A DNA stretch of 8,907 nt from an uncultured Rhodospirillaceae bacterium (GCA_937916005.1 CALGIA010000386.1:1-8907), one strand, 5' to 3'. Counted from the first letter of the stretch, positions 1-7,744 are shown. The notes: generated from the sequence alone by a model not told the origin. Made by a program: numbers and translations.

Positions 1-537
1 CGCCCGCGACAGCAGATACACATAGGGGTAAAGCACCAGGGACAACATGGCGATCGCCCCGCCGAGGGAGCGGATCTCGGGAAACCAGTAATCGCCCCGC
101 TGCCAGTCGAAGGCCGCCCGCATCCAGCTCTGAAAAGGCCCGGCGAAATCGAACAGCCCGGTATAGGTATAGGCCAGCACATAGGCCGGAACCGCGAAGG
201 GCAGCAGCAGCGCCCATTCGAAAACCCGGCGGCCCGGAAACCGGCACATGGTCACCAGCCAGGCGGAGCCGACCCCGATTACCAGCACGCCGACCCCGAC
301 GCCCAGGATCAGCATCAGCGTATTGCTCACATAGCGCGGTAAAACGGTTGCGGCGAGATGGGACCAGACGCCGCCGGAGGGCACAAATATATAAGCCGCA
401 ATGACCAGTACCGGCAAAGACACCAGAACGGCCACCAACAGCGTCGAAATTGTCCAGGCGTCGAAACGTAACCCGCGCCTGTTGCGCACGATACCGCCGG
501 CCTTCTGATGTGCCGAATTCAGACTCGTCAATTTCAC
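1..537 (-). CDS. Ferric iron ABC transporter permease, N-terminal part (runs off the window)
   Basis: This gene has no stop inside the window; 179 codons are visible when the minus strand is translated from a GTG at 535-537. The product is an inner-membrane permease that would carry Fe3+ from a periplasmic binding protein into the cytoplasm, powered by a separate ATPase. A first hydrophobic segment lies at about residues 28-48, others at about 70-98 and 107-127, and another at the window edge. The segment LPFAVPAYVLAYTYTGLF (about 112-129) is typical of FbpB/AfuB/SfuB-type permeases, which are usually about 500-560 residues long with two permease domains, so about two thirds is missing. The frame is open upstream to a TAA but offers no better start. 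A possible Shine-Dalgarno AAGGA lies 16 bases before the GTG with a small hairpin between. A Fur box lies just upstream. It shares the strand of scpB but is probably transcribed separately. Family is confident; iron specificity rests on similarity plus the Fur box. Confidence 0.85.
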   Translation of the reverse strand, partial: MKLTSLNSAHQKAGGIVRNRRGLRFDAWTISTLLVAVLVSLPVLVIAAYIFVPSGGVWSHLAATVLPRYVSNTLMLILGVGVGVLVIGVGSAWLVTMCRFPGRRVFEWALLLPFAVPAYVLAYTYTGLFDFAGPFQSWMRAAFDWQRGDYWFPEIRSLGGAIAMLSLVLYPYVYLLSRA

Positions 538-538
538 T

Positions 539-553
539 ACGGCTATATGCCGT
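539..553 (-). other. Small stem-loop between Shine-Dalgarno and start of the iron permease gene
   Basis: On the minus strand ACGGC-ATATA-GCCGT forms a perfect 5-bp stem with a 5-base loop. It begins directly after the putative Shine-Dalgarno AAGGA (554-558) and ends one base before the GTG start (535-537). Unfolded, the spacing is 16 bases, which is too long for efficient initiation; folding would bring the two elements close together. The stem is short, so the effect is a hypothesis. Confidence 0.35.
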
Positions 554-589
554 TCCTTATCCTGTAATGCGTTCCGCCAACAAGTTATT

Positions 590-608
590 GCAAACGATTA
601 TCATTAAC
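590..608 (-). promoter_or_regulatory. Predicted Fur box upstream of the iron permease gene
   Basis: On the minus strand GTTAATGATAATCGTTTGC matches the classical 19-base Fur consensus (GATAATGATAATCATTATC) at 15 of 19 positions, including the unbroken core AATGATAATC. It lies 52 bases upstream of the permease start. A weak sigma-70-like promoter overlaps it: TTGTTA at 605-610 and TAACTT at 582-587 with a 17-base spacer, so bound Fur would cover the spacer and block polymerase. This fits iron-replete repression of a ferric uptake operon. In some alphaproteobacteria Fur homologues act as manganese regulators (Mur) or other regulators (Irr, RirA) take over, so the exact regulator is uncertain. 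Confidence 0.65.
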
Positions 609-629
609 AATGATTAAACGAGACAGCGG

Positions 630-1298
630 TCAGGCGGTTTCTGTATCGACCGAGGGAAGAGTTTCGTCTTCGCCGGGGTCGAGGTCTTCCGCGCGCTCTT
701 CGTCTGCCGCGTCACCGTCATCGGGCAAGGCGTCGGCTCCGCCCGAAACCGGCATGCCGCGAATGATCGACCCGGACGGTCTCGTGTCGAGCAGGCCGGA
801 CGCCTTGAGTTCATCGATCCCGGGCAAATCACTGACCTGGTCAAGCGCGAAATCCTCGAGGAATTTCGGCGTCGTGCCCCAGGTAACCGGTTGGCCGGGG
901 GTTTTGCGGCGGCCGACGGGACGGATCCAGCCCGCTTCAAGCAACACGTCAAAGGATCCCCGCGACGATGATACGCCGCGGATTTCCTCGACCTCGGTCC
1001 GGGTCAAAGGTTGGTGGTAGGCGACGATGGCCAGGGTTTCCACCGCGGCGCGGGATGGCTTGCGGCCAACCTTGGTTTCGACCCGCAGATGGGCGGCCAG
1101 ATCTTCCGCGGTGCGCAGCGACCACTTGCCCGCGACCCGTACCAGATTGACCCCGCGCCCGGTGTAATGCCGGGATAATTCATCCAGCAAGCCGGGCACA
1201 TCCGCATCATCGGGCAGATGTGAGGCCAGCATGGCTTCCGCCACCGGCTCGGTGGAAGCAAAAAGCAACGCTTCCAGTATTCGAAGCTCCTGTCGCAT
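630..1298 (-). CDS. scpB: Segregation and condensation protein B
   Basis: ScpB is the winged-helix accessory subunit of bacterial condensin; with the kleisin ScpA it joins the SMC ATPase heads and helps compact and segregate the chromosome. The 222-residue product has two winged-helix regions, about residues 4-75 and 84-150. The second carries the family signature AAVETLAIVAYHQPLTR (84-100), followed by EIRGVSS and the GRRKTPGQPVTWGTT segment (129-143). The tail after about 185 is acidic and low in complexity (DDGDAADEERAEDLDPGEDE), a variable extension. I chose the ATG at 1296-1298, with GGAG eight bases upstream; a TTG two codons earlier would overlap the scpA stop but sits too close to that site. 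The ATG is two bases after the scpA TGA, so the two subunits are translationally coupled. Identification is secure. Confidence 0.96.
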   Translation of the reverse strand: MRQELRILEALLFASTEPVAEAMLASHLPDDADVPGLLDELSRHYTGRGVNLVRVAGKWSLRTAEDLAAHLRVETKVGRKPSRAAVETLAIVAYHQPLTRTEVEEIRGVSSSRGSFDVLLEAGWIRPVGRRKTPGQPVTWGTTPKFLEDFALDQVSDLPGIDELKASGLLDTRPSGSIIRGMPVSGGADALPDDGDAADEERAEDLDPGEDETLPSVDTETA

Positions 1299-1300
1299 GG

Positions 1301-2149
1301 TCAACTCTCCGGACTTTCTAGACGCGTAACGTTACCGGCGACGCCGGGCTCGGCGACCGCGCCGCGCCGGGGCCGAAGAAATATCGGGCCGAAACGGTTG
1401 CCCTGACGCAATTCCATCTGTCCCGCGCGGGTCATTTCCAGCGCGGCGCTGAATGTGGCGGCGATTGCCGAGCGGGCCAACAGGCTACCCGCCGGGGCCG
1501 GCGGCAGGAAAGTCATCAGATTATTCCAATCCAGATGGGCGCCGATCAACCCGCGCAGGCGCTCTACCGCGTCGGCCATGTTGTAGAGCTGCGAAGCCTC
1601 GATATGGAGGTCTTCATGGGAAAAAACATTGCGGCGGTTGTCGCTATAGGCCTGAAGCAGTTCGAACAGGGTCAGCTCATAGACCGGCGTCCGCACGATC
1701 TCGATGCCTTCCGGCGCGCCGCGGTTGAACACGTCGCGCCCGACCCGTGGCCGGGACATGAGCCTGGTGCCGGCCTCCTGCATGGATTCGATGCGGCGAA
1801 GCTGGAATTTCAACGCTTCCGCCAGTTCCGGCGCCGTTGGCTCGTCCTCATCGGTTTCAGGCTCAGGCAACAACAGGCGTGATTTGAGATAAGCCAGCCA
1901 CGCCGCCATCACCAGGTAATCGGCGGCCAGTTCCAGCGACACCCGGCGCGCCTCGGCCACGAAAGCGAGATATTGTTCGGCCAATCCCAGAATGGAAATC
2001 TTGGTCAGATCGACCTTTTGGCTGCGCGCAAGCACCAGCAGCACATCGATGGGACCCTCGAAACCATCAAGATCGAGAACCAGTTCCCGCGCCGCCAGAA
2101 TAGGCCCGCTTTCCTGCTCTTCGAATTGATCGAGATCGGTTTCGGTCAC
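1301..2149 (-). CDS. scpA: Segregation and condensation protein A (kleisin)
   Basis: ScpA is the kleisin that bridges the two SMC heads in the condensin ring and recruits ScpB. The 282-residue length is usual for alphaproteobacterial ScpA. The N-terminal kleisin domain begins at about residue 22 with LVLDLDGFEGPIDVLLVLAR (23-42), the family hallmark, followed by the helix with ADYLVMAAWLAYLKSRLLLP (76-95). A charged linker (96-108) leads to a middle region. The C-terminal winged helix is at about 225-262. The start is a GTG at 2147-2149 with only a poor Shine-Dalgarno. It lies 28 bases after the stop of the M50 protease gene, and no other usable in-frame start lies upstream, so translation probably depends on the preceding gene. 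The SMC gene itself is not in the window, which is normal. Identification is secure; start is moderately sure. Confidence 0.95.
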   Translation of the reverse strand: MTETDLDQFEEQESGPILAARELVLDLDGFEGPIDVLLVLARSQKVDLTKISILGLAEQYLAFVAEARRVSLELAADYLVMAAWLAYLKSRLLLPEPETDEDEPTAPELAEALKFQLRRIESMQEAGTRLMSRPRVGRDVFNRGAPEGIEIVRTPVYELTLFELLQAYSDNRRNVFSHEDLHIEASQLYNMADAVERLRGLIGAHLDWNNLMTFLPPAPAGSLLARSAIAATFSAALEMTRAGQMELRQGNRFGPIFLRPRRGAVAEPGVAGNVTRLESPES

Positions 2150-2177
2150 GCTATCACCGCTATCCCGGACTTGTTCA

Positions 2178-2855
2178 TCATCGAAATCCCGCCACGCCCG
2201 CGATGACTTCGATCAGGAAGCTGACCGGCCCCCCGATCAGCCAGGGGAAGATGTTCAAATTCATGCCGATTTCCCGTCCAACCATGGGCAACAGGAACAA
2301 TAGGCCGATTATAATGAAAAGCCCGTACTTCTCCAATCCCGCGAGATAATAGGCGAGATATCTCGGCAGCAATCCGACCGCGACCCGTCCGCCGTCCAGC
2401 GGCGGCAGCGGAATCATGTTGAACACCGCCAGGATCAGATTGAAATAGATCGCATTGCGCAGGTTCCGGAACAGCCATTCATCAAACGGCGACGGCAGTT
2501 GGACCGCCACATGGATCATGAAGGCGCAAAATATCGCCATGGCCAGGTTGATCCCCGGCCCGGCCAGTGCAACCCAGACCATATCGCGGCGCGGATTGTT
2601 GAGACGTCCGAAATCCACCGGCACCGGCTTGGCCCAGCCGAACACGAAAGAGGTGCTTAGAAGCAACACCGCCGGGACGATGATCGTTCCCCATAGATCG
2701 ATATGGCGCAGCGGGTTGAAGCTGACCCGCCCCAACTGCTTGGCCGTATCGTCGCCCAGCTTCCAGGCCACATAGCCGTGCGCCGCCTCATGCAGGGTGA
2801 TCGCAAACAGCACCGGCAGCAGCCAGATGGAAATACCGAAAAGGATATCGTTCAA
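2178..2855 (-). CDS. Site-2 protease family (peptidase M50) membrane metalloprotease
   Basis: This is a 225-residue polytopic inner-membrane protein of the compact, PDZ-less M50 type (YwhC/Rip-like group 3). These are zinc intramembrane proteases; substrates for this subgroup are mostly unknown. HEAAH at 22-26 in the first membrane helix supplies the two zinc histidines and the catalytic Glu. The second motif, N-x2-P-x4-LDGGR (N146 to R157), supplies the zinc Asp (D154). Hydrophobic segments lie at about 4-24, 56-72, 93-120, 134-150 and 173-192. The KPVPVDFGRLNNPRRD segment (76-91) and the AGPGINL motif (98-104) are also typical. All catalytic residues are present, so it should be active. Translation starts at a TTG (2853-2855), nine bases after the nagZ stop; no ATG occurs before residue 92, so the TTG is needed to keep HEAAH. 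Its position next to nagZ and scpA indicates cotranscription but not a substrate. Confidence 0.9.
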   Translation of the reverse strand: MNDILFGISIWLLPVLFAITLHEAAHGYVAWKLGDDTAKQLGRVSFNPLRHIDLWGTIIVPAVLLLSTSFVFGWAKPVPVDFGRLNNPRRDMVWVALAGPGINLAMAIFCAFMIHVAVQLPSPFDEWLFRNLRNAIYFNLILAVFNMIPLPPLDGGRVAVGLLPRYLAYYLAGLEKYGLFIIIGLLFLLPMVGREIGMNLNIFPWLIGGPVSFLIEVIAGVAGFR

Positions 2856-2864
2856 AAACTCGCC

Positions 2865-3899
2865 CTAATCCTGCGGACCAATCAACACGGTCAGCCTTGC
2901 TTCCAAAGTCGGAATATCCGCGTCGTCCGGCGCGCCGACGGCGTCGCGCATGCGGTCATAGCGCGCCATGGCGGCGTCCGACATGAGCGGCACGCCCGGC
3001 GCGACGGCGCGCATTTTCTCCAGATCGCCCCAGCATTCCAGGGCGATATCACAGCCGGCGGCCAGCACCGCGGCGGCCCGTTCCGGCAACGTGCCCGACA
3101 ACGCCTCCATTCCCAGATCGTCGGAGAACAGCAACCCATCGAAGCCGATTTCACCCCGGATCACATCATCGATCATTTTTGCCGACGTGGTTGCGGGCTT
3201 TTCCGAATCGATATCGGTGAACATCACATGGGCCGTCATGGCGCAGGGCATGTCGTTGAGCGCCGCGAAGGGATGGAAATCCGTGTCGTGGAGCACCGCC
3301 CGCGCCGTATCCACCTTGGGCAATTCCTTATGGCTGTCGGCGCGCGCCCTTCCATGGCCCGGCATGTGCTTGATCATGGGCGCGACGCCTCCCTCCATGA
3401 GCCCCTCGCACACCGCGCGCCCGAGCGACGCCACCAGTTCGGGGGTCTGGCCGTGCGCCCGGTCGCCGATGATGTCATGGGCGCCCTGGACCGGCACGTC
3501 GACCACCGGCGCGCAATCCACATCGATCCCCAGCGCCGTCAAATCATGGGCCATCAGGCGCGCATTGATCCGCGCCGCTTCATGGGCTCCGTCCGGGTCT
3601 GTCGCGGCCAGATCGGCGAACACTTTAGCGGGCGGACGTTTGGTCCAGTAAGGCGGCCCAAGACGGGCGACCTTGCCGCCTTCCTGATCGATCAGCACCA
3701 TGGGCGTATAACCGCTGACGCAGCCGCGCATGGAATCGACCAGCGCGCGGACCTGGTCCGGGGTCGACACATTATAACCGAACAGGATGAAGCCAGCCGG
3801 ACGGATGTCCGCAAAAAATGCCGCTTCATCCGGGGTCAGGCTTTCACCGGCGCAGCCGAAGACGATTGCAGCAGGGCGCCCGGCATCAGCGCCGGACAA
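2865..3899 (-). CDS. nagZ: Beta-N-acetylhexosaminidase NagZ (GH3), peptidoglycan recycling
   Basis: NagZ removes the non-reducing GlcNAc from 1,6-anhydro-muropeptides in the cytoplasm, feeding cell-wall recycling; in many Proteobacteria the products also control AmpC beta-lactamase induction through AmpR. The 344-residue protein is one GH3 TIM-barrel domain without a signal peptide, as expected. Visible motifs are GFILFGYN (36-43), LIDQEGGKVARL (69-80), and MIKHMPGHGRARADSHKELP (175-194), which holds the KH pair and the mobile loop with the catalytic His (H190). FSDDLGM (258-264) contains the nucleophile Asp, by homology D260. The start is a TTG at 3897-3899, preceded by GGGG about eight bases upstream; no other in-frame start was seen. 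It overlaps the end of the SPOR-domain gene by 14 bases, indicating coupling. It is slightly shorter than some homologues at the C-terminus but looks intact. Confidence 0.95.
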   Translation of the reverse strand: MSGADAGRPAAIVFGCAGESLTPDEAAFFADIRPAGFILFGYNVSTPDQVRALVDSMRGCVSGYTPMVLIDQEGGKVARLGPPYWTKRPPAKVFADLAATDPDGAHEAARINARLMAHDLTALGIDVDCAPVVDVPVQGAHDIIGDRAHGQTPELVASLGRAVCEGLMEGGVAPMIKHMPGHGRARADSHKELPKVDTARAVLHDTDFHPFAALNDMPCAMTAHVMFTDIDSEKPATTSAKMIDDVIRGEIGFDGLLFSDDLGMEALSGTLPERAAAVLAAGCDIALECWGDLEKMRAVAPGVPLMSDAAMARYDRMRDAVGAPDDADIPTLEARLTVLIGPQD

Positions 3900-4791
3900 C
3901 GATGCACCCCAATTTTTGTTTTTTTAACTGGGAACAAAGCGTTTGAGCCGCGGCGACATTGGCCAGCGGACCCGCCTGAAGCCGGTAATAGACGCCCTTT
4001 TTGGCGCCCAGATCGCGCTTCTCCACATGCAGGGTCAGCTTTCCCAGCAAATCCCCGTGGCGTTTTTGCAGCACGGTCCAGGCTTTGCGCACGGATTTTT
4101 CCGAGCGCATGGAAAGGAGTTGTATCAGGGTCGACCCATTCGTCGCCGGCGCAATGGCGGCCAGCATCTTCGCCGACGGCCATTTCATGGCGGTTGAAGG
4201 CGTGGGTTTTGAAGATTGGGAACTCGAAGGTTTGGAACTTTGGGGCCGCGCATCGGTCGCACGTCCGGTCGCTCCGGCCGCATCGGTCTCCTGGCGCGGT
4301 TTGGCGGACGGCAGTTCCGGAACAAATTTTGCCACCGGCGGCGGCGGCGGCAGCTTGATCTCGGCGGGCGCCGCCACGGATTTTTTCACCGGCTCGGGGG
4401 ACGCCATCGGCGCAGGGGACGCCACGGGATTTGCAGGCTTGGGGAGAAGACGTTCGACCTTGCGGACTGATTTGCGGGATGGCGAATTCGCGGTCAGATT
4501 TGAATAAACGCCCTTGTCCCGATTGGCAATTTTCATGCCACCGGGGTTTTCCGGCCGAATCTTGTGGGGCGCGGGGCCCGCCTTGATGATTGGCGGGATC
4601 GCGGTGCTGCCGACTTCCTTGCCCTTGTTGTAGGCATAGATCAGGACGCCCGCGAAACCGCCGATCGCAACCACGGCGACCGCCACGGTCAGCATGCGGG
4701 GAACCAGGCTCCGCGCGCCACGCCCGTATTCATCGGGGCGGTCATCGAGCCCATGACCCTCCGGGCCGTTATTGCCATACGGTTCCGCCAT
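3886..4791 (-). CDS. SPOR domain-containing single-pass membrane protein
   Basis: SPOR domains bind glycan strands stripped of stem peptides and direct proteins to the division septum. This 301-residue protein has a short charged cytoplasmic N-terminus (1-32), one transmembrane helix at about 33-54, and a long periplasmic linker rich in Pro, Ala, Ser and Lys (about 60-210, including PPPPP and Ser-Lys-Pro repeats). A C-terminal SPOR domain covers about 215-301; its end, YYRLQAGPLANVAAAQTLCSQL, is characteristic. The architecture resembles FtsN/DedD, but a SPOR protein between argS and nagZ is common in Alphaproteobacteria and is normally not named, so I give no symbol. The ATG at 4789-4791 shares one base with the argS stop (TGATG) and has GAGGAG eight bases upstream; a TTG one codon earlier is less likely. 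Next to nagZ it suggests a shared link to peptidoglycan. No catalytic domain is present. Confidence 0.92.
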   Translation of the reverse strand: MAEPYGNNGPEGHGLDDRPDEYGRGARSLVPRMLTVAVAVVAIGGFAGVLIYAYNKGKEVGSTAIPPIIKAGPAPHKIRPENPGGMKIANRDKGVYSNLTANSPSRKSVRKVERLLPKPANPVASPAPMASPEPVKKSVAAPAEIKLPPPPPVAKFVPELPSAKPRQETDAAGATGRATDARPQSSKPSSSQSSKPTPSTAMKWPSAKMLAAIAPATNGSTLIQLLSMRSEKSVRKAWTVLQKRHGDLLGKLTLHVEKRDLGAKKGVYYRLQAGPLANVAAAQTLCSQLKKQKLGCIVVRR

Positions 4792-6536
4792 CAACGCATC
4801 TCCTCGACCGGCTTAACGCCCATGGTGCGCAAACCCGACGCCACGACAATTGCCGTGGCTCTGACCAGCGCCGCTCTCGCGTGAGTTAAGCCCATGTCGT
4901 CCGCAATAATATAGCGCAAGTTCTCATCAATGTTGCCTTTTGCCCACTGGCCATGAAACTGGGCCGCAATTTCCGACAAATAATAGGCAATCCGGTGCGG
5001 TTCATGGGCTTCCGCCGCCGTTTCAACCACCCGGGGCCAGCCGGCGAGAAGCTTGATCAAGGCCAACTCACCAGGGTCACTCAAACGTCCATAATCAGCG
5101 TCGGAGAGCGACGAATCGTCAAGCTTCAAGTCCGGGAACATGGCGGCCGCATTCCGCAGCACGGAACACGCCCTTGCATGGGCATACTGGACATAAAACA
5201 CCGGATTATCGCGGGATTGCTCCACGACCTTGGCCATATCGAACTCCAAGGCCGCTTCGTTGCCCCGGGTCAGCATGATGAAGCGCACCACATCGCGGCC
5301 GACCTTGTCGACCACGTCGCGCAGGGTGACAAACGTGCCGGCCCGTTTCGACATTTTCACCGGCGCACCGCCGTCGAACAGATGAACCAGATTGCAGATC
5401 CGCACATCCAGCGTCGCCTTGCCGCCGCTGACCGCCGTGACAGCGGCCTGCATGCGCTTGATATATCCCTTGTGATCGGCGCCCCAGACATCGATCATGA
5501 CATCGAATCCGCGCCGGATCTTGTCCCGGTGATAGGCGATATCGGACGCAAAATAAGTCCAGCTGCCATCGGATTTCTTTAACGGGCGGTCCACATCGTC
5601 ACCGAATTTGGTCGACCGGAACAAAGTCTGCGGCCGTGATTCCCAATCGTCCATGGTCTTGCCCTTGGGCGGTTCCAGCACGCCCACATAGACCAGATCA
5701 TCTTTTTCCAGCCCGGCGACCACCTCATCTATGGCGCCCGACGCCGCGATCTCCCGCTCCGAGGAAAACAGCGCGTGGTGTATGCCGAGCGCGGCCAGAT
5801 CGTCCCAGATCAGCGCCATCATTTCATCGATGGCGAAATCCCGCAGGGCCGGAAGCCACTCGGCCTCATCCAGGTTGCGCCATTTATCGCCGTCCCGTTC
5901 GACCAGCTTCGCCGCCGGCGGAACCAGGTAATCGCCCGGATACAGCCCTTCCGGTATCTCTCCGATCGTTTCGCCGAGCGCCTCGCGGTATCTCAGATGC
6001 AGGGATCGCGCCAGGGTGTCGATCTGCGCGCCGGCGTCGTTGATATAATATTCCCGCGTGACATCGAACCCGGCCTTGGTCAGCAACCCGGCCAGCGCAT
6101 CGCCCAGAACCGCGCCGCGCGCGTGGCCCACATGCATGGGTCCCGTCGGGTTGGCCGACACATATTCGATATTGATCTTGCGGCCGCCGCCCATGGTTGA
6201 TGTTCCATAGGCCTCGCCGTTTTGCAGAATGTCATCCAGCCGGCTGCGCCAGAATGCCGGGTCCAGGGTGATGTTCACAAACCCGGGCCCGGCCACATCG
6301 ACTGTCTGAATGTCCGGCTGTGCGCCCAGCGCCGCGGCAAGCTTCTCGGCCAGGTCGCGCGGTTTCAGTCCAGCCGCCCTGGACAGCACCATGGCCGCAT
6401 TGGTCGACAGATCCCCATGGGACGGGTCACGCGGCGGTTCGACGGAAATACGGGGCGCGCCGTCCGCTCCGGCGGCAGCCGATATTGTCTCTATTTCTAC
6501 TTTAATGATATCGCGAAAGTGATTGAAAACGTTCAT
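4791..6536 (-). CDS. argS: Arginyl-tRNA synthetase
   Basis: A class I aminoacyl-tRNA synthetase that charges tRNA-Arg with arginine in the cytoplasm and needs tRNA for amino-acid activation. The 581-residue length is normal. The N-terminal Add1 domain that contacts the tRNA elbow is at about 4-92. The Rossmann catalytic core starts near 120, with SANPTGPMHVGHARGA (127-142) containing the HIGH signature as HVGH (135-138). The EYYINDAGAQ motif is at 162-171. The KMSKS counterpart is KMSKR (394-398), within VKMSKRAGTFVTLRDVVD. The C-terminal DALR anticodon-binding domain is at about 450-581, with the PVFYVQYAHAR helix near its start. Translation begins at an ATG (6534-6536) that shares its A with the dgt TAA stop (TAATG); the Shine-Dalgarno is poor, so initiation is probably coupled to dgt. 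It is essential and intact; it is the only arginyl synthetase seen here. Confidence 0.97.
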   Translation of the reverse strand: MNVFNHFRDIIKVEIETISAAAGADGAPRISVEPPRDPSHGDLSTNAAMVLSRAAGLKPRDLAEKLAAALGAQPDIQTVDVAGPGFVNITLDPAFWRSRLDDILQNGEAYGTSTMGGGRKINIEYVSANPTGPMHVGHARGAVLGDALAGLLTKAGFDVTREYYINDAGAQIDTLARSLHLRYREALGETIGEIPEGLYPGDYLVPPAAKLVERDGDKWRNLDEAEWLPALRDFAIDEMMALIWDDLAALGIHHALFSSEREIAASGAIDEVVAGLEKDDLVYVGVLEPPKGKTMDDWESRPQTLFRSTKFGDDVDRPLKKSDGSWTYFASDIAYHRDKIRRGFDVMIDVWGADHKGYIKRMQAAVTAVSGGKATLDVRICNLVHLFDGGAPVKMSKRAGTFVTLRDVVDKVGRDVVRFIMLTRGNEAALEFDMAKVVEQSRDNPVFYVQYAHARACSVLRNAAAMFPDLKLDDSSLSDADYGRLSDPGELALIKLLAGWPRVVETAAEAHEPHRIAYYLSEIAAQFHGQWAKGNIDENLRYIIADDMGLTHARAALVRATAIVVASGLRTMGVKPVEEMR

Positions 6537-7735
6537 TAGGACTCATCATGTAAATCAAACAGGCGACGATGTTCGTCATGGGCGAACCGATCGGTCATGC
6601 CGGCGATGTAATCGGCTACAAGACGGGCCCGCGCGGTCTGGTCCGCCGCCTCCGCCTTTTCCCGCCACAGGGTGGGCAGACAATCCGGCTCGTCCAGAAG
6701 CAGCGCAAACAGATCGGCCACCACGCGGCGCGCCTTGCTGGTCATGCGGTTGACCTTGAAGTGCCGATACATGCGCTCGAACAGGAAACTTTTCAAGGCC
6801 CGGTCCCTGGCTTGCATGGCGTCGCTGAAGGCGACCAGGGCGCGCTTTCCGGCGCGCACGTCGTCAACCGATCGCGGATCGCTTTCCGCCAGCCGGAAAC
6901 GGGTCTCCGTCAGCACGTCATTGACCATGGCATCGATCATGCGCCGGACGGTTTCATGGATGACGCGGCCCAGCTCGAGCCCCGGATAGGCGCCGCGGAC
7001 CTGCTCGATGATCGGCCCCACCAAAGGCACGTCGGCGAGGTCATCGAGGGTGAACAACTCGGCGCGCAACCCGTCATCCAGATCGTGTGAGTTATAGGCG
7101 ATGTCGTCGGACAGGGCGGCGACCTGGGCTTCCATGCCCGGCCAGCTCTCCAGCTCCAGATCATGGACCCGGTTGTATTCGGCGACCGCCCACGGCAGTT
7201 GGTCCGCCTCGTTGCCACGCCGCAACAGGGGCCCGTTATGCTTGGCGACCCCTTCCAGGGTTTCCCACGTCAGGTTGAGCCCATCGAATTCCGCATAGCG
7301 CGCCTCGTTATGGGTCACGATCCGCAGGGTCTGGCCGTTATGATCGAACCCGCCAAAGGGCTTCATGGCCTTGGAAAGCGCCTCCTCGCCGGCATGACCG
7401 AACGGCGTGTGACCCAGATCATGAGCCAGCGCCAGCGCCTCGGCCAGATCCTCGTCAAGCCGCAGGGTCCGGGCGATGGACCGGGCGATCTGGGCGACCT
7501 CCAGACTATGGGTCAGACGGGTCCGGTAGTGATCGCCCTCATGATAGACGAAGACCTGGGTCTTGTGCTTGAGCCGGCGAAACGCCGCCGAATGGATGAT
7601 CCGGTCCCGGTCACGCTGAAACACCGTCCGGGTCGCGCTTTCCTGTTCAACCCGGAGCCGACCCCGGCTCCGCGAAGGGTCGCTGGCATAGGAAACACGG
7701 TCGCCCCGTGAGATATGACCATCCGGTGAATTCAT
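6536..7735 (-). CDS. dgt: Deoxyguanosinetriphosphate triphosphohydrolase-like protein (HD domain dNTPase)
   Basis: It hydrolyses dNTPs to the deoxynucleoside and triphosphate, limiting dNTP pools; related enzymes also restrict phage DNA synthesis. The 399-residue length matches the type 2 dGTPase-like subfamily, common next to argS in Alphaproteobacteria. An N-terminal region with RDRDRIIHSAAFRRLKHKTQ (41-60) leads into the HD metal site: H76 in RLTHSLEV (74-81), H105 and D106 in AHDLGHTPFGHAGEEAL (104-120), and the distal Asp in LSDDIAYNSHDLDDGL (208-223). A C-terminal helical region extends to the end. All four metal ligands of an HD site are therefore visible. The ATG at 7733-7735 has no recognisable Shine-Dalgarno; the TAG of a possible 50-codon ORF ends nine bases upstream, which may matter for initiation. 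Substrate preference within the family cannot be read from sequence. Confidence 0.94.
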   Translation of the reverse strand: MNSPDGHISRGDRVSYASDPSRSRGRLRVEQESATRTVFQRDRDRIIHSAAFRRLKHKTQVFVYHEGDHYRTRLTHSLEVAQIARSIARTLRLDEDLAEALALAHDLGHTPFGHAGEEALSKAMKPFGGFDHNGQTLRIVTHNEARYAEFDGLNLTWETLEGVAKHNGPLLRRGNEADQLPWAVAEYNRVHDLELESWPGMEAQVAALSDDIAYNSHDLDDGLRAELFTLDDLADVPLVGPIIEQVRGAYPGLELGRVIHETVRRMIDAMVNDVLTETRFRLAESDPRSVDDVRAGKRALVAFSDAMQARDRALKSFLFERMYRHFKVNRMTSKARRVVADLFALLLDEPDCLPTLWREKAEAADQTARARLVADYIAGMTDRFAHDEHRRLFDLHDES

Positions 7736-7744
7736 GGCCGCAAA

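Noticed and set aside
779..1150. Alternative frames inside scpB on both strands
   Set aside because: The ScpB frame is fully explained by family motifs across its length; the other frames are shadows.
2703..4358. Long plus-strand open frame of 551 codons opposite nagZ and the SPOR gene
   Set aside because: It is antisense to two confidently identified genes, has a Gly/Arg/His-rich composition typical of GC-rich shadow frames, and shows no recognisable domain.
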